The translations under genes and the position numbers were made by a program. DNA of 49,317 nt from Gnetum montanum. Its lineage: Eukaryota; Streptophyta; Gnetopsida; Gnetales; Gnetaceae. Positions 1-11,165 of the stretch are shown piece by piece; position 1 is the first letter of the stretch, and each line of letters opens with the position of its first letter. The DNA lies in contig MNCI01016492.1 in assembly GCA_015680685.1 (NCBI GenBank), positions 531,559 to 580,875 of the forward strand, written 5' to 3'. Below the pieces are notes generated by a model. It ran no database searches. It saw nothing but the letters and a program-made list of their open reading frames with translations, and was not told the origin of the DNA.

Positions 1-928
1 AGATTACATTTCAAGGCCATTAAAAAAATACCTGACAACCCATAAACAATATCATAATAATATGTAATTTAATATCAGTAAACCCATTCCATGAATTTAC
101 ATAATCCTATAAATGTAAATGGAAAAGAACCCATGACTACTCACATTTGAAACTAAATGAAGAAATCCACAAGAGAAGAGACAAATGTAATAAATATCCA
201 ATAAATACTATGACCTATCCAACACCCCCACTAGCTTCAATCTCCCAAATCACCTCTCCATTGTTATCTTGAATCATTAAGATATGTGGAATAAAAGAAC
301 CATGTAAGTTTTAATGGAAAATTAAGAAAATCATGAAATGGAAGAAAATAGCCAATACCAAAAAACTACTATTAAACTATAGGAATATCATCATTAATCC
401 TTCTTACCATACATTTAAATTTCTCAACTCTCATGTAAGATCCATACATACTAAAATAATCAAGAGAGCATATACTAATACAAGACTATTTACGAAAAAT
501 ATTGTAGTATTCTTATAAAAATAAAACTAAACTATTCAAATCAAATATAATTCAAATAGCTATCAACCACATAACAAAAAATATCATGAAATATATTCTA
601 TAGAAAACTAAGCAAATTATAGATCACTAATAATGTCATGCTCCCAATCAAACCTCACATGAAATCCTACTACAACCAATAATAAGATTAGCATACATTT
701 GTTGAATAGTATATATATATGTGTGTGTGTGTGAATATATGAATAACAAAAGGTATATATTAATACTAATTCATGCATGCATCACAAAGCTCATTAACAT
801 GAAGTATCAAATGCAAAATCATAAAATACATCAAACTACTAACATGCACAATACACATTCAAGATTAAGCCACCTAATCTCAATAACAATCATATGTATC
901 AAGGATACCGAAAATGTGTGGTATTACA
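1..928 (-). repeat. Element F, 3' LTR (cut by window edge)
   Basis: This block is repeated in the same orientation at about 27024-27906, with long shared stretches such as ATGTAAATGGAAAAG and AATCATGAAATGGAAGAAAA. It lies immediately beyond a polypurine tract and the chromodomain end of a minus-strand gypsy pol, which makes it the 3' LTR of that element. The inner edge is placed at 928, where the minus strand would begin TGTAATACC. The outer part lies before base 1. The two copies differ by many substitutions and small indels, so the insertion is old. It encodes nothing recognisable; the short open frames inside it are chance. Confidence 0.75.
711..733. repeat. TA/TG microsatellite in F LTR
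   Basis: A run of alternating AT followed by GT repeats. The partner LTR carries GTAC followed by an AC run at the matching place (27709-27724), so a dinucleotide tract was present in the ancestral LTR and has since drifted. Confidence 0.9.
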
Positions 929-942
929 TCCTCCATCTCTTA
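929..942 (-). other. Polypurine tract of element F
   Basis: On the minus strand this reads TAAGAGATGGAGGA, directly before the LTR start. A purine run next to the 3' LTR is the normal plus-strand primer of LTR retrotransposons, and its position fixes the LTR edge. Confidence 0.6.
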
Positions 943-984
943 TTAATCTTACTCCTAAATGATCTTAATATGGGAAGAATATAA

Positions 985-1200
985 ATCGCATTTAAGCTTC
1001 TAAGTAGCCTTTTTAGAACTATGAAAAACCCACAAGACCTTCATCATGGGCACTATTTTGTTGCACAAATCATGCTTCATTTGGTCCATAATCCTAATGA
1101 AATGCTTTACATATGAGGCTTTAGATTGAAGTTGTACATTAGTTTAATAAACAAAATTACTATGATTGGAAATATACTTTTGTAGCATGGGGACATAGAA
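985..1200 (-). pseudogene. Element F integrase C-terminus with chromodomain-like tail
   Basis: The minus strand opens with FYVPMLQKY, matching the conserved H-V-S-M-L-R-K-Y segment of gypsy integrases. About 50 residues on come KIVPMMKVLW and then a KKAT stretch, which correspond to the I-P-L-V-K-V-L-W and E-E-A-T-W signature of the chromodomain at the integrase end of chromoviruses. This domain is thought to steer integration towards marked chromatin. A stop stands at the Trp expected after KKAT. The polypurine tract follows about 45 bases later. The match places F among chromoviruses, most like the Tekay/Del branch, though I could not test the branch. Confidence 0.65.
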
Positions 1201-1689
1201 TACATCATGCATGATCAAAATCTATGAAAGAAAACAAACACAATACAAAGCCTCTCTTATCTACTGAAGAAACTCAAACAACCTAATGTAGCAAGGTGCA
1301 AGCTTGTCTTTCCAACCAAAATGCATTAAGCCTATTAGTGAAGAGACCTAAATAAACATATTGTTACCAATTACAAACTTGAGTGGTCTTCTCATATAGT
1401 TCATGTAGCTCTCCTAACAATCCTAAGTTGATTTAACCTACTCAAAAATATCCTTAATCTACTTGATCATTCCAATCATAACATCTAAAATAATACGTTG
1501 CCTATCCTTCATTACATCCTAATACTAGGAAGTCCTATAAGGTCTCCCATACAAGTTTATACATTGCTACCTTTAGACTTGTCTACTAGGTATTATTGTA
1601 GGCAAACTCTTCTAATGACAATAGAATATTCTAGCTATCTAAAAACTACAAAGTACAAGACCAAATCTTGTCCTACAACACTTTTTTGA
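1201..1689 (-). pseudogene. Element F integrase, degraded C-terminal half
   Basis: This stretch joins the integrase core to the chromodomain tail. The minus strand gives only broken matches with several stops and frame changes; SLEEFAYNNT, close to the usual L-A-E-F-A-Y-N-N-S segment, is the clearest. It is assigned by position between two recognisable domains. Confidence 0.5.
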
Positions 1690-2210
1690 CTCTCCAAACC
1701 TAATCATTTATTTGTGGATGGTAAGTTAAACTCATATTCATCCTAGTGTCTAAGATATTCATAAATGTGCACCAAAATTGAGAAGTAAATTTGGCATCAC
1801 AATCCAAGATAATCTTGGTAGGAATGCCATGAAATTATATGATCTCAAAGATGAATAACTATGAAACATTGTATTCACTAGACAAAGTCTTTATAGGTAG
1901 CAAATAACCTAACTTGGTCAATAGGTCAATAACAACAAGGATGATGTTCTTTCCATTCCTAGTATGAGGAAAATTGGTAATAAAATCCATTTTGACCATC
2001 TCTTGCTTACACTTTGGAATTTTGTGAGAATATAAGTAGCCACCTAGTCATTGGTGCTTAAGTTTAACTTGATAATAAATTAGGCACGTAGTCATAAATT
2101 CTCTAAACTAATTCTTCATGCCTAGTGACAAGTACAACCTCTTTAGCATCTGCTACATCTTGTTATTTTCTAGATGTATCTAAAGTCTTCTAAGATGAGC
2201 TTCCTACAAT
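1690..2210 (-). pseudogene. Element F integrase core
   Basis: The minus strand reads MDFITNFPHTRNGKNIILVV, then a Leu-Thr-Lys segment, a GIPTKIILDCDAKF stretch and FTSQFW. These are the catalytic-core landmarks of a Ty3/gypsy integrase: first Asp in the I-D-x-L-T-K segment, second Asp in the S-D-R-D-x-x-F-T-S-x-F-W block. Upstream the zinc-binding end is only a remnant (TTCLIYYQVKLKHQ). Integrase inserts the cDNA copy into the host chromosome. Stops and frame breaks make this copy dead. It follows RNase H on the same strand, the gypsy order. Confidence 0.85.
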
Positions 2211-2420
2211 AGATTCTATGAAAAAAAGATCAAACACATATACTCAATCATTAGGATAAAGTATGCTAATGGAATCAACTACCATTAAAGAGTTACTAGG
2301 TTATCTAAGCTTCTCACACTAAGTATCACACTATTGCTCAACATGAATCTTGCTAATTATATTGAACTGAATCATAAAACTATGAATCTTACAAGACACA
2401 TGGCTTAATGCATCCAGAAC
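2211..2420 (-). pseudogene. Element F spacer between RNase H and integrase
   Basis: No clear domain is visible here. By position it is the connection region between RNase H and integrase, with several stops in every minus-strand frame. Confidence 0.35.
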
Positions 2421-2790
2421 AACATTATTTTTTCTCATTTTATATTGGATGATAAAATCAAAATTATCCAACAACTCAACCCACCTCCTTGGACAGAGTT
2501 TTAACTATGGTCAATTCATCAAATACTTCAATCCCTTGTAATTCATTAACATCATTGACTATTCTACAAACAAGTAGTGGAATCAAATCATTAAGGCAAA
2601 AAATATTGCTCCCAATTCAAGATCATGTGTTAGGTAGCATGTCTGATGAGTGTTTAACTATTGTGAGACATAAGCTACCACTTTAACCTCTTGCATGAGA
2701 ACACATGCATAACCTTCTATTGATGCATCAATACAAACCTTAAATAGTTTATTTAGGGTAGGTAAAATAAAAATAGAAATTAAGATTAGT
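2421..2790 (-). pseudogene. Element F RNase H
   Basis: On the minus strand LFKVCIDASIEGYACVLMQE is followed by KVVAYVS, matching the start of gypsy RNase H (D-A-S-x-x-G-x-G-x-V-L-M-Q then V-A-Y-x-S). The first catalytic Asp is present in CIDAS. Later pieces (LTHDLELGAIFFAL, NNVVLDALSHV) match the H-x-x-E-L-E and N-x-V-A-D-A-L-S-R blocks. The enzyme removes the RNA template strand during reverse transcription. The order RT, RNase H, integrase is that of gypsy rather than copia elements. Confidence 0.8.
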
Positions 2791-3560
2791 CTATCCTTAA
2801 GTTCATCAAAGGGAGCATAACAATGAAAGTTCTAAAAGAAACTAACATCCTTCTGTAATAGTTTTTTAAATAGTAAACTAATGTAAGAAACGTTCTTGAC
2901 AAATATCCTCTAATAATTTGCTAGTCAAAGAAAACTACAAACTCTACAATATTCTTGGAAATAGACCAATCCCAAATCACCAATATCTTAGCTAGATCCA
3001 CTGCTATATTAGACTCTAAAATAACATGCCCAAAGAACTAAATCTCTTTGTACTAAAAGGAATTCTTAGAAGGTTGGTTAAAAAATTAATGTTCTCTAAG
3101 TATCCATAAAATAATCCTCAAATGTTATTCATGCAACTTCTTAGATAAAGAATACACCAAAATATAGTTGATGAACATAATAACAAACTCATCTAGGTAT
3201 GGCATCCTAATGTTATTGATGATGTGCATAAACATTACAGGAGCATTAGTAAGTCAAAATAGCAAGACTAAGAACTTATAATGTCCATACCATGTTGTGA
3301 AGGCTATCTTGGAAACATCCTCCTCTTTGATGCAAACCTACTAGTATCATAAATTTAGATATATCTTAGAGAACACCCAAGCTTCCCTCAACTAAAAGGA
3401 TAAATTTTGTATGCATAAAAAAAATATAACTATCCTTCACTATTACCTAGATTTAACTACTAGTAATCAATGCATAATCTCACACTACCATCCTTCTTCT
3501 TTAGAAAGAGGATAGGAGCACCCCAAGGGAATACACTTAGACAAATCAATTCATTGTCAA
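2791..3560 (-). pseudogene. Element F reverse transcriptase
   Basis: The minus strand opens with [20 protein letters not shown] followed by IDY, the standard gypsy RT entry, and continues to LTNAPVMFMHIINNI, YLDEFVIMFINYILVY and a VDLAKILVIWDW thumb segment. The catalytic Y/F-x-D-D box reads FINYILVY, so both Asp residues are lost and polymerase activity is impossible. Several in-frame stops are present, two of them directly after IDY where Arg and Gln are usual. This is a clear but long-dead RT. Confidence 0.88.
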
Positions 3561-3639
3561 GAAAATCTTGAAATTAAATTTTTAATTATGGTAATTCAAT
3601 AGGTTATATCCTTTGTGAAACCTTGGAGATAGGTTTTGC

Positions 3640-4250
3640 ACCATGTTTGAAAGAAATCTCAAACTCAACATCATGCCTTGAAGGAAGACAAGGTAACTAA
3701 AAAAGGAAAAACATTAGGACACTCATGAGTAATGAGAATTTCATCAATCTCTAATGATAAAGCAAGTTCATTGATTAAAATGGTAAAAAAAAAAGCATAA
3801 TCCTTCCTTAACAAATAATGAAAAGATCTCAAAGACACAAGATTCGATTTGACTATGCATAGCCAAGTACGCACCATCATCTAACATTAAGAAATGTTCC
3901 TTGCAATAACAATTGAAGATTCCTTGATAGCAAGATAGTAAGAGAGCCAAACCATGTAGAGGATAACATCATAGCCCCTTAGATTCATGATATGGATATC
4001 ACTAAACCAAGTGGTATTCTAAATTACTAATGATACAAACCTATAGAGTTGATCAATAACAAGCACACAAGCATCAATGAAGCTAATGATAAGCCTTTAA
4101 TCAAGAAATTGACCAACAAAATTCAATCCTACAACTACTCAGTGATCAATGAAAGAATTTCTTACACTAGGGTAAAAAATAATAAAAACTACTAAATCAA
4201 AAATTGTACCTATAGCCTCCATCACAATGTTAGGCTAAGCATCAACTGGC
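3640..4250 (-). pseudogene. Element F protease and protease-RT linker
   Basis: Reading leftwards, NLRGYDVILYMVWLS matches the end of the gypsy aspartic protease (L-x-G-Y-D-V-I-L-G-M-D-W-L), with Gly and Asp altered. Downstream ECPNVFPFL matches the linker segment V-V-R-E-F-P-D-V-F-P that precedes RT. The Asp-Ser/Thr-Gly active site is not recognisable. Two open stretches here (3671-3880 and 3768-3950) are fragments of the same reading in different frames. The protease would release gag and pol products. Confidence 0.7.
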
Positions 4251-4384
4251 TGATTTGTTATTGCATATACATGTGCATATGTCTTGTTACCCCTTGGCTA
4301 CTAGGAGGTTTCTCACCCTACTAATGAAAATCACCTTCCAAACTCTTTGGATGGTTAAAGCTCTTGCAACCTAGCTAATCATAG

Positions 4385-4445
4385 CTCAAATAGTTGGGGC
4401 ATTTTGTATGAATGTGCCTAACGTTTCTACAATTATGAAAAGTAA
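4385..4445 (-). pseudogene. Element F gag zinc knuckle
   Basis: The minus strand reads FHNCRNVRHIHTKCPN, a C-x2-C-x4-H-x4-C knuckle in which the first Cys has become Phe. Such knuckles at the end of gag bind the element's RNA in the virus-like particle. It lies between the gag core and the protease, as expected. Confidence 0.7.
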
Positions 4446-5418
4446 TGGGCTCATGAGTGGTCCTTCCATGTAATTCTTATGAATAAAATATTTTTTGTTG
4501 CTACCATTGGTCACATGTACCAGATCTTTAGGTCTACATGGATCCACTAGACTTCTTAAAAGAGGTTTACTTCCTTATCTAAGATAGATCACATAATGCT
4601 ACTTTAGCCAACTCACTATATTTATGTCTAGCATATGAACTCAAGAATCCTCATCTTTTAGAAGATGCAAAGAAAGAAAAGGATTTTGATGGATGCATGA
4701 AGATCATTAAAAAAAGAAATTGATCCTAAGCTTCTCATTTGAATGTATGTGAGGAAAATACATGCTCAACTCTAAGAAGTTATAATTTTACTAAGTCTGT
4801 CTAATTTCCTTGGTAGAGGTGATAAAACTCCTAAACCTTCACCTCCACCAACTCTAAAGGAATTTAATAAGGATTAAAATCATTGTAAAAATTGCCCCAA
4901 TGGACATTATACTCCTCCTAATGATGAGTCTTCACATAATCAATCCACCAATGTTTAATAATCTCATGAAATTGGTGAGTTATCAAATGCATTTTCTACA
5001 TAGGAGTATGGTTGATCAACTTGAAAACATTGAGGAGCTCCTTAAGTCACTCAATGGTAATGACTGAATCCTCCTCACCATGAAAGGTAAATAATCCTAG
5101 CTTATCAAACTACTCTATAAGCTATCTCTCGATTAATAATATGCCACTTCCACCACTCCCACAAGCATCCTGCATTAATGGAAAACCAGTATTTTGCTCT
5201 ATATGATAATAGAAAAATTGAAATAGAAAATAGTTTATATTTATTTCACTAATCTCCCACTCTAGTGTAGTAGTAGAAACCAAAGTGATAGATTCTTCTT
5301 GGAAATCTATCAATAGTTCCTCTATTTGATCAAGAATGGGGTTTGGTATTGATGTTAAATTTATAGGTCCAACATCCACCATCCTAGTATGGCCATGTTT
5401 AGTTCTATTAGATGCCAT
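4446..5418 (-). pseudogene. Element F gag
   Basis: The likely start is the ATG at 5418 on the minus strand, about 40 bases inside the primer binding site. An open stretch runs to 5122 (MASNRTKHGHTRMVDVGPIN onward) and then breaks. Further in, HQFHEIIKHWWIDYVKT fits the W-W conserved segment of gypsy capsid, and IPLELVEVKV with EFYHLYQGN fits the following E-F-x-x-L-x-Q-G block. Capsid protein packages the RNA. At least two frame changes and many stops separate the matching pieces. Confidence 0.7.
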
Positions 5419-5459
5419 CACTAGACATAGAAACACAATAAAGAATGTAGAAAAACATA

Positions 5460-5472
5460 GTATCTAATACTA
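5460..5472 (-). other. Primer binding site of element F (tRNA-Met type)
   Basis: The minus strand reads TAGTATTAGATAC, close to the usual plant tRNA-Met site TGGTATCAGAGCC (about 9 of 13). Its place between the gag ATG and the LTR supports the call. Confidence 0.55.
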
Positions 5473-7273
5473 GCTTCTAACATCCTCCTTCCTAAGACTT
5501 AGGTTCGAGAGTATTACATTGGGTAAAATCCCTAAGAAATAATTAGTCATGGTAAGAAATAAGATGATGAATGACTACAAAGAAAAAGAAAGCATAAAAA
5601 TCTAGCAATTAGTCATAACCAAAGAAATGAGAATAAACTAAATAGTGAAAGAAAATAATACATAAATATAAAATTACATTAAAGATATAAGCTAGAAACT
5701 TAAACTAGATAGAATGAAAATAGCACAAGTCATCTATAAATTATTAAATAACAAATAAGGGATACTAAAATCTGAAAGTCCCTAAATATTAAAGATCTAA
5801 TCCATACATAATCGATAAATCAAAAAACAAGAAAGATGGAAAACAAAATCTATCATAAACATGAAATGAAAAATACATAAACATTCAAAGACCAAACCTA
5901 AGAATATAACATCATACGCCACATTAGAACAAGTCATTGAGTCATCTAAGATCTCCAATCTTCACCCAATCTAATTAACATGTACCAAAAATGGGTTATG
6001 AGTATAAAAATGATTGAGAAATCTTAGCATCATCTCCAACCAAAGAAAAGGTAGAGCTCATGGGAGCTAGGTGGATAATGATTGATTTGAAAAACATGTT
6101 AGCTCATGGCCATCTAGAAAAGCAAGCAAACATATAGCTAACACATAATCAATACCAAGAATCGCCAACTTCAATTGTCACCATAACAAGGAGACTAGCA
6201 CATATCATACTCAACATTAAATGTGTCTTAAGTTGTTATGTATACTTTGTTAAATTTTAAAAAAATGTATCAAAATGAATTATCAGACTACCATGCACAT
6301 GGATTTGTTATTAGTCTCATATTGAACTTGAAGTGTCTCAAAGACTTACTTCATATGTTCCCAAACATACTAATGCTAGAGCTATCTATTAAGACATATC
6401 TCTAATGTTCTAAAGACATCAAATAAAATGACTAATGATCCATAGAATCATCCGTTTTAAAGGAATGGATGGTATAAATAAAGTCATATTGATGCTTCGT
6501 AGTGGGGGTCAATCACCAAACATATCTAGGAAGTCCATTTTCAATTGGCCACATAAACCTGGTGCAAGATCCAACATTCAATCATCTAACAAGCATACAA
6601 ACATGAAAGACAAAATTAATGGTGGAGGAAAATCCAACAAACCAAGGATTCCTCCTAAAAGAAATCAATCAAAAGAATGCTATATCATCATTAAGATCAA
6701 ACAAATCACGTGGAACTTTACCATTGACAAGAAATCAAATTAAAGATTCACAAGGATCTCATGTATCTCAAACAAGAGTCCTAAACATCAATTAATTCTA
6801 AAAGTAAAACCATATCAAATCTTCTAAATAAACCAATATAATAACAATACCAAAATCTCACACAACTAAGAACCATGTAAGAATCAATGTATAGATCATG
6901 GAACAATCATTTATCCAAGTAATGGTATTCCAAATCTTAGAAACATAATGAGAAGATTAACAAAATCATGATGTGAAGAATGCATACAACATGGAGATGA
7001 GAGGTTAAAAGAACAAGATAAAGATTTAAATTTAATTGATAGTGAAGATCATAACTAACCAAGTTTTAATCTAAGAAATACTCATTTATATGAGGGAAAA
7101 TATTTAGCATTAGATAACCCAAGGGCAAAAACAATGAACCTAACAAAGTTCAAAGATTTAATAGTGTTTTATGAAGCTTTTGAGTTACAAAAACCAAGTT
7201 CCAAATCAAACTAGATACTTTCAAGGGAAACATCTCTAGAAACTAGAGATGTCTATAACAGAAAAAAGACATC
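5473..7273 (-). repeat. Element F, 5' LTR, left portion
   Basis: This lies upstream of the PBS of the minus-strand element F and should be LTR. It is non-coding and has AGACATCT-type motifs (for example near 6390-6420 and at 7247-7254) that recur in the other half of this LTR. The outer half is now at 26237-27906 because element T inserted at about 7273. The matching part of the 3' LTR lies outside the window, so this half cannot be checked by pairwise comparison here. A 102-residue open frame at 6435-6743 has no recognisable domain. Confidence 0.55.
7230..7252. repeat. Perfect hairpin next to the T insertion point
   Basis: Arms ACATCTCTAG and CTAGAGATGT are separated by AAA. A near-identical hairpin (arms ACATCTCTA and TAGAGATGT, six-base loop) lies at 26310-26333, on the other side of element T. 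Confidence 0.8.
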
Positions 7274-7329
7274 TATAAAACACCACCAAATTTGGGCTCT
7301 TGGCTCTCAACAAAAAATTTTGCTAAGTG

Positions 7330-7860
7330 TCAAAACTTGACATGTTTTTCCCTAAGTGTTGAGAGTATGCTCCCACTGTTGAGACTATGCTCTAGAGTGT
7401 AGTTAGCATAGTTGACACAGATATCCTATATTTGAAAAATTTTCTAAGTGTCAACAATAGTTGCAAACTTTTTTAAGTGTCCTGACTATGACCACCTTAC
7501 TGGGACTACGTTCCAACATGTAGTCAGCATAGTTAGCCTTGGAATCACCATTTTTGCAAATTTTCCTAAGTGTCAAGCCAGAGGCTACTATGCATGGTTG
7601 GGATGGATGAAAGATTTTGGTATATTTTCTAACCTTTGGCACTATGCTCCCTACTATGCTCTAGAGCATAGTTAGCATAGTCAGCACTAAGGAAAACAAC
7701 TTTACAAGATTTCTCTAAGTGTTTGGGCTATGCTCACCCTACTAGGACTATGTTCCAAAGCATAGCTAGCATAGTCTACACTAAACCTCACTCTTTGTAG
7801 AATTTTCCTAACTCCTTGGGCTACGCTCTAAAGCATAGTCAGCGTAGTCTACCAAAACTG
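7330..7860 (+). repeat. Degenerate tandem repeat in T-LTR U3
   Basis: About five units of roughly 100-120 bases share CTAAGTGT, then GGGACTATGCTC, then AGCATAGTTAGCATAGTC. A 20-bp perfect palindrome, ACTATGCTCTAGAGCATAGT, lies at 7653-7672, and decayed versions occur in the other units. The same array is in the 3' LTR at about 24620-25140. Repeated U3 elements of this kind are often transcription-factor sites, but none is identified here. Confidence 0.75.
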
Positions 7861-8254
7861 CCTTTAGAAGCCTCTAGAATTCAACATCGGCTTGCATCTT
7901 AGCTCCAACATTCCTTCAGCAAGCAAGATTAGCAAGTTTTGTCTTCTTTGCATCCCCCATTTTCCCTCAAATTGTACCTATGCTCAACACTACTTGAGAA
8001 AGTGGGCAGCATAGTCCTGGAGTGTAGTCTCTAAACTACACTATTTTGCACTATTTTCAGGTACATCACGGTCTTCGACACTCACACATGTAGTCTTAGT
8101 AGCATAGCCATAGTCTAGTAGTCTCACAAGGTCCATTGGTGCATACTAGCAGAACACCATTTTGCTTTAGTGGGAGCATATTTGGGGCTAGCATAGTCCC
8201 AAATATCCCTCTACCACATGGTATCCAATCCATGATTCACACTAATCCTAGGCC

Positions 8255-8262
8255 TATAAATA
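8255..8262 (+). promoter_or_regulatory. TATA box of T 5' LTR
   Basis: TATAAATA in CCTATAAATACCC, conserved with its surroundings in the 3' LTR (25531-25538). Transcription would begin about 30 bases downstream, near 8290, setting the U3/R boundary. Confidence 0.7.
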
Positions 8263-8984
8263 CCCTAGTGCTTCACATTTTAGGGTTTGGAATTTTGAAG
8301 CATTTGGTTGGAAAATTTGAAATGAGGTGAGCATTTTCACATTTTTAAGTGATCACTTGGCATAGAGCATAATTAGCATTTCAAGCAAACACCATTGCAC
8401 ATCACCACAGCATCGTTGTACATTGCCTAACATACTGTGCACCACCACAACTTGTAGGACATCATGGTAGCCAACTCAGCTAGCTCAAACTTCATGATGA
8501 TGTTAGTTATTTTTAGCCAAAGAACCTAAGATTGTGACTACACTTTCTACTACACTTGTTTCTACACTGCATACCTCCTCACGTTTTCTTTACAATTGAC
8601 TATGTTTCCCCTTTTTTGGGGTACTGTTGTTCTCTCTTGCTCACATTCTATACATTTTTGACATTTTCCCCTAGATTTTAGCATTCTACTCATACTTTTC
8701 ATTATTAAGCACATATTTGCATGCTTTCATCCTTGTTTTCAAATCCAAAACCTTTACTATGCTCACACCCATGAGCACTATGGACACCGTAGACATTGTA
8801 TCAACACCTTAACATTCATTTCATCATAACACCCTCAAGTCCTAGTTCAATCGACAAGACTATTCTAGCCACCCCACCTCCATTCCCACTAGGCCCTCAT
8901 GCGGAAGTGGGGTCAAGGCTATGTGACTACAGATCTCTTAGAGTTCCATTCTAGCCTCTGACATTTTCATTCACCATAGTTTTC

Positions 8985-9006
8985 TGGCACTAGAAAAAGA
9001 GCCTTT
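8985..9006 (+). other. Possible primer binding site of element T
   Basis: TGGCACTAG followed by a purine-rich stretch lies 21 bases after the LTR end. TGG is the normal start of a PBS, since it pairs with the CCA tail of a tRNA. I could not match a specific tRNA with confidence, and the distance from the LTR is longer than usual. Confidence 0.3.
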
Positions 9007-9214
9007 GCCATTTCCTTCTTCAGCCATCCTTTGGTTGTTGCGTTGTGTTCTCTCTACACCCTATGTAGATTGGTTCCTATCATTGGTTCCATGAGAACCC
9101 CACATAACAACACTAGTATTTACACTTAGTTGAATTCTAGGCACTCAACAGAGTGTAGATAACTCTAGTGTAGAAAGTGTAGTTAGCTCTAAGCATAGTC
9201 CTAGAGTTAGTCAT

Positions 9215-9345
9215 TTTTCAACATGTTTACACTTAGTCATTTTTCTATGCATTCTACACTTAGCCATTTTTTCTATAGTTTTTACACTTACCTATTTTTT
9301 AGTAGTTTGACACCTAGCCACTTTTCTACACTTTTGCACGTAGTT
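9215..9345 (+). repeat. Short tandem repeat in T leader
   Basis: Four to five degenerate units of about 30-35 bases built on TTTACACTTAGTCATTTTTCTA. They are T-rich and non-coding. Confidence 0.65.
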
Positions 9346-9949
9346 TTTTTCTCTTATCTTTTGCAATAGCAACCTTTTGCATTTTCCCATGCACCATGAA
9401 CCCTAAATAGCCTTCAACCTTTGCTTTGAGTATGGTTGTTGTTTGAATCTTTTAATGGGAAATCCAAATTGACCTTCCTGAGGATGGGGGCCTTGTCATG
9501 GCATAGAGGAAATCTTTCTAGTAGCATAACCTACCTCTCAAGTTTATGATCCTTAATGATGAGAGATATAACTTCATTTGAGTGAAACTCCAGGTAGGTT
9601 TGCCCTTAGTCCACCAAGAAATGAAAGCTAAACATAGTTATGAGTGCATGCATTGTAATAGGAGGGAATGGTTCCCTTCTAATTTTAACTTTTCTTGATC
9701 ACAAAAGACTACCAGTGGATGTTGGGAAACCTCATCCACAACATGGGCCATGAGGTAGGGAAAGACTATGAGGAGCCCCTCCAAGAGGAGCTAGACAAGT
9801 TTGAGGCTCAATCCAATCATGAGAACCCATTCCATGCCTCATTCCACTAGATAACCTTTTCTTTTATTCCTTCATAGTTCAATAGACTAGAATCGTAGCA
9901 CAGGCCAACACCTATGGTGGCAACTCACCAAATATAGTAGATGCACTAG

Positions 9950-11165
9950 GATGCTACCTTGTCTTTTAGCATTTTCTTTAGTCTGCCCTTTACCATTCCT
10001 TTGCAGTCTATGCATCCTTTGTAGCCTATTTAGTCTATTCAACCTATTCAGCTTGTTTAGGCTACCCATTCTCTTATAGCAACAACAATTGCACCTACCC
10101 AATCCTACGTGCACACCATGCATGTTCCTCCCCCATCATACAACTTAAAGCCTAAGGTGACCCTGGATCAGCTAATGCATGTTAAGCAGGGCCACTTAGA
10201 GCCTATGAAAAACTTCATCCAGTTGTGAAGTGCATTTATCAATGAAATCCATTAGTCCATCATGGAAACACACATGTTGGCCATCTTCAAAAGCATAGTA
10301 AATGACTTCATCAACTCAAAATTGTATTACCTTACCCCATAGTCCTTGTGTTAAGAATTTGCTCAAACCAAGAGCATTCAAGATGTGGTGAAGGTTAGCA
10401 AGGATTCGACCTATGTGGCCTACAAAACTTTACATGTCAAGAAGGAGAAAGTTAAGGATAAAGGCAAGCAAGTAACCACAACCATTGCAATGGTGACCAA
10501 TGAGGCTAAGCTAGCTAGCACCAAAACAATGGTGAAGCCACCCAAGGCCCTAGCCAACAGAAATAAGGTAGCTGGCTCTAGCATAATGGCAAACAACTAG
10601 CCTGCATCACTAGTGGCCATGACACCAGCTATCATGAGGCCTAACTTTAAGCATAAAGATTGTTGGAAGTACACATTGTTACCCATCAAGTGGTTAGAGC
10701 TATTGGACTAATTGCTTCATGCTAGACACATCTAGTACAAGAAGATGTCTGAGGATGCTCACAAGTGACATGATATATATTATGAGATTCTTAAGAATCC
10801 TTTAGTTGCACTACCTAATGAGCCTCTAGTCCCTAACCATTTCAAATTGGACTGATTTTGCCAATATCATTGGTTGCAAGGTCGCGATATAAATTTTTTC
10901 ATGGCATTGCAAGATGATATACAATGCATGATTATGCAGGGTGATTTGGTCCTTGATGCTACTAACCCAATGCATCCCCAGAACTAATCAATGAGGATTT
11001 ATAAGAACCCTCTCAATGTAAGCGATGTAGGGTATGTCATCAATGCCATTAGCATTGATGATGACTTAGAACCAGCATAGGAACCATTCATGATTTGTAT
11101 GCCCTCTGGTAACATTGGGGGTCCCCTTGACATCAACTATTTTAAGGATTCCTTTTATCATTAAA
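9950..11165 (+). pseudogene. Element T gag
   Basis: The frame starts in a Gln/Pro/Ile-rich stretch (about 10001-10060) where CAG-type codons have become TAG, giving apparent stops inside a Q-P-I-Q pattern. It continues through VPPPSYNLKPKVTLDQLMHV and MKNFIQL to SIVNDFINSK, the capsid segment of Tat gag. A 71-residue open piece at 10385-10600 is Lys-rich. Near 10850-10960, FCQYHWLQGRDINFFMALQD with QDDIQCMIMQGDLVL matches the C-x-x-H-x-x-G-H-x-T-x-x-C-x-x-L-K region of Tat gag, with the second Cys and some His lost. Multiple stops show that the gene is dead. Confidence 0.75.

Larger units (their letters stand above)
7274..8963 (+). repeat. Element T, 5' LTR
   Basis: The sequence from ATAAAACACCACCAAATTTG at its left end to the CTCTGACA at its right end is repeated in order at 24568-26236. 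The left edge is fixed by comparison with the 3' copy, where a polypurine tract precedes the same sequence. The LTR has a long U3 filled with a degenerate repeat, a TATA box at 8255, and about 700 bases of R plus U5. Confidence 0.85.
8964..9949 (+). other. Element T 5' leader
   Basis: About 1 kb between LTR and gag. It contains a degenerate tandem repeat (9215-9345) but no recognisable protein. Ogre-like elements often have a long leader or an extra reading frame here; none can be supported. Confidence 0.5.

Noticed and set aside
721-984. 87-residue frame over the LTR edge of F
   Set aside because: It begins in a TG microsatellite and crosses the LTR-PPT boundary; there is no conserved counterpart in the partner LTR.
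9887-10123. Minus-strand frame rich in Asn-Arg-Leu repeats
   Set aside because: It is the reverse of the Gln/Pro/Ile-rich gag segment of element T, so the apparent repeat is a shadow.
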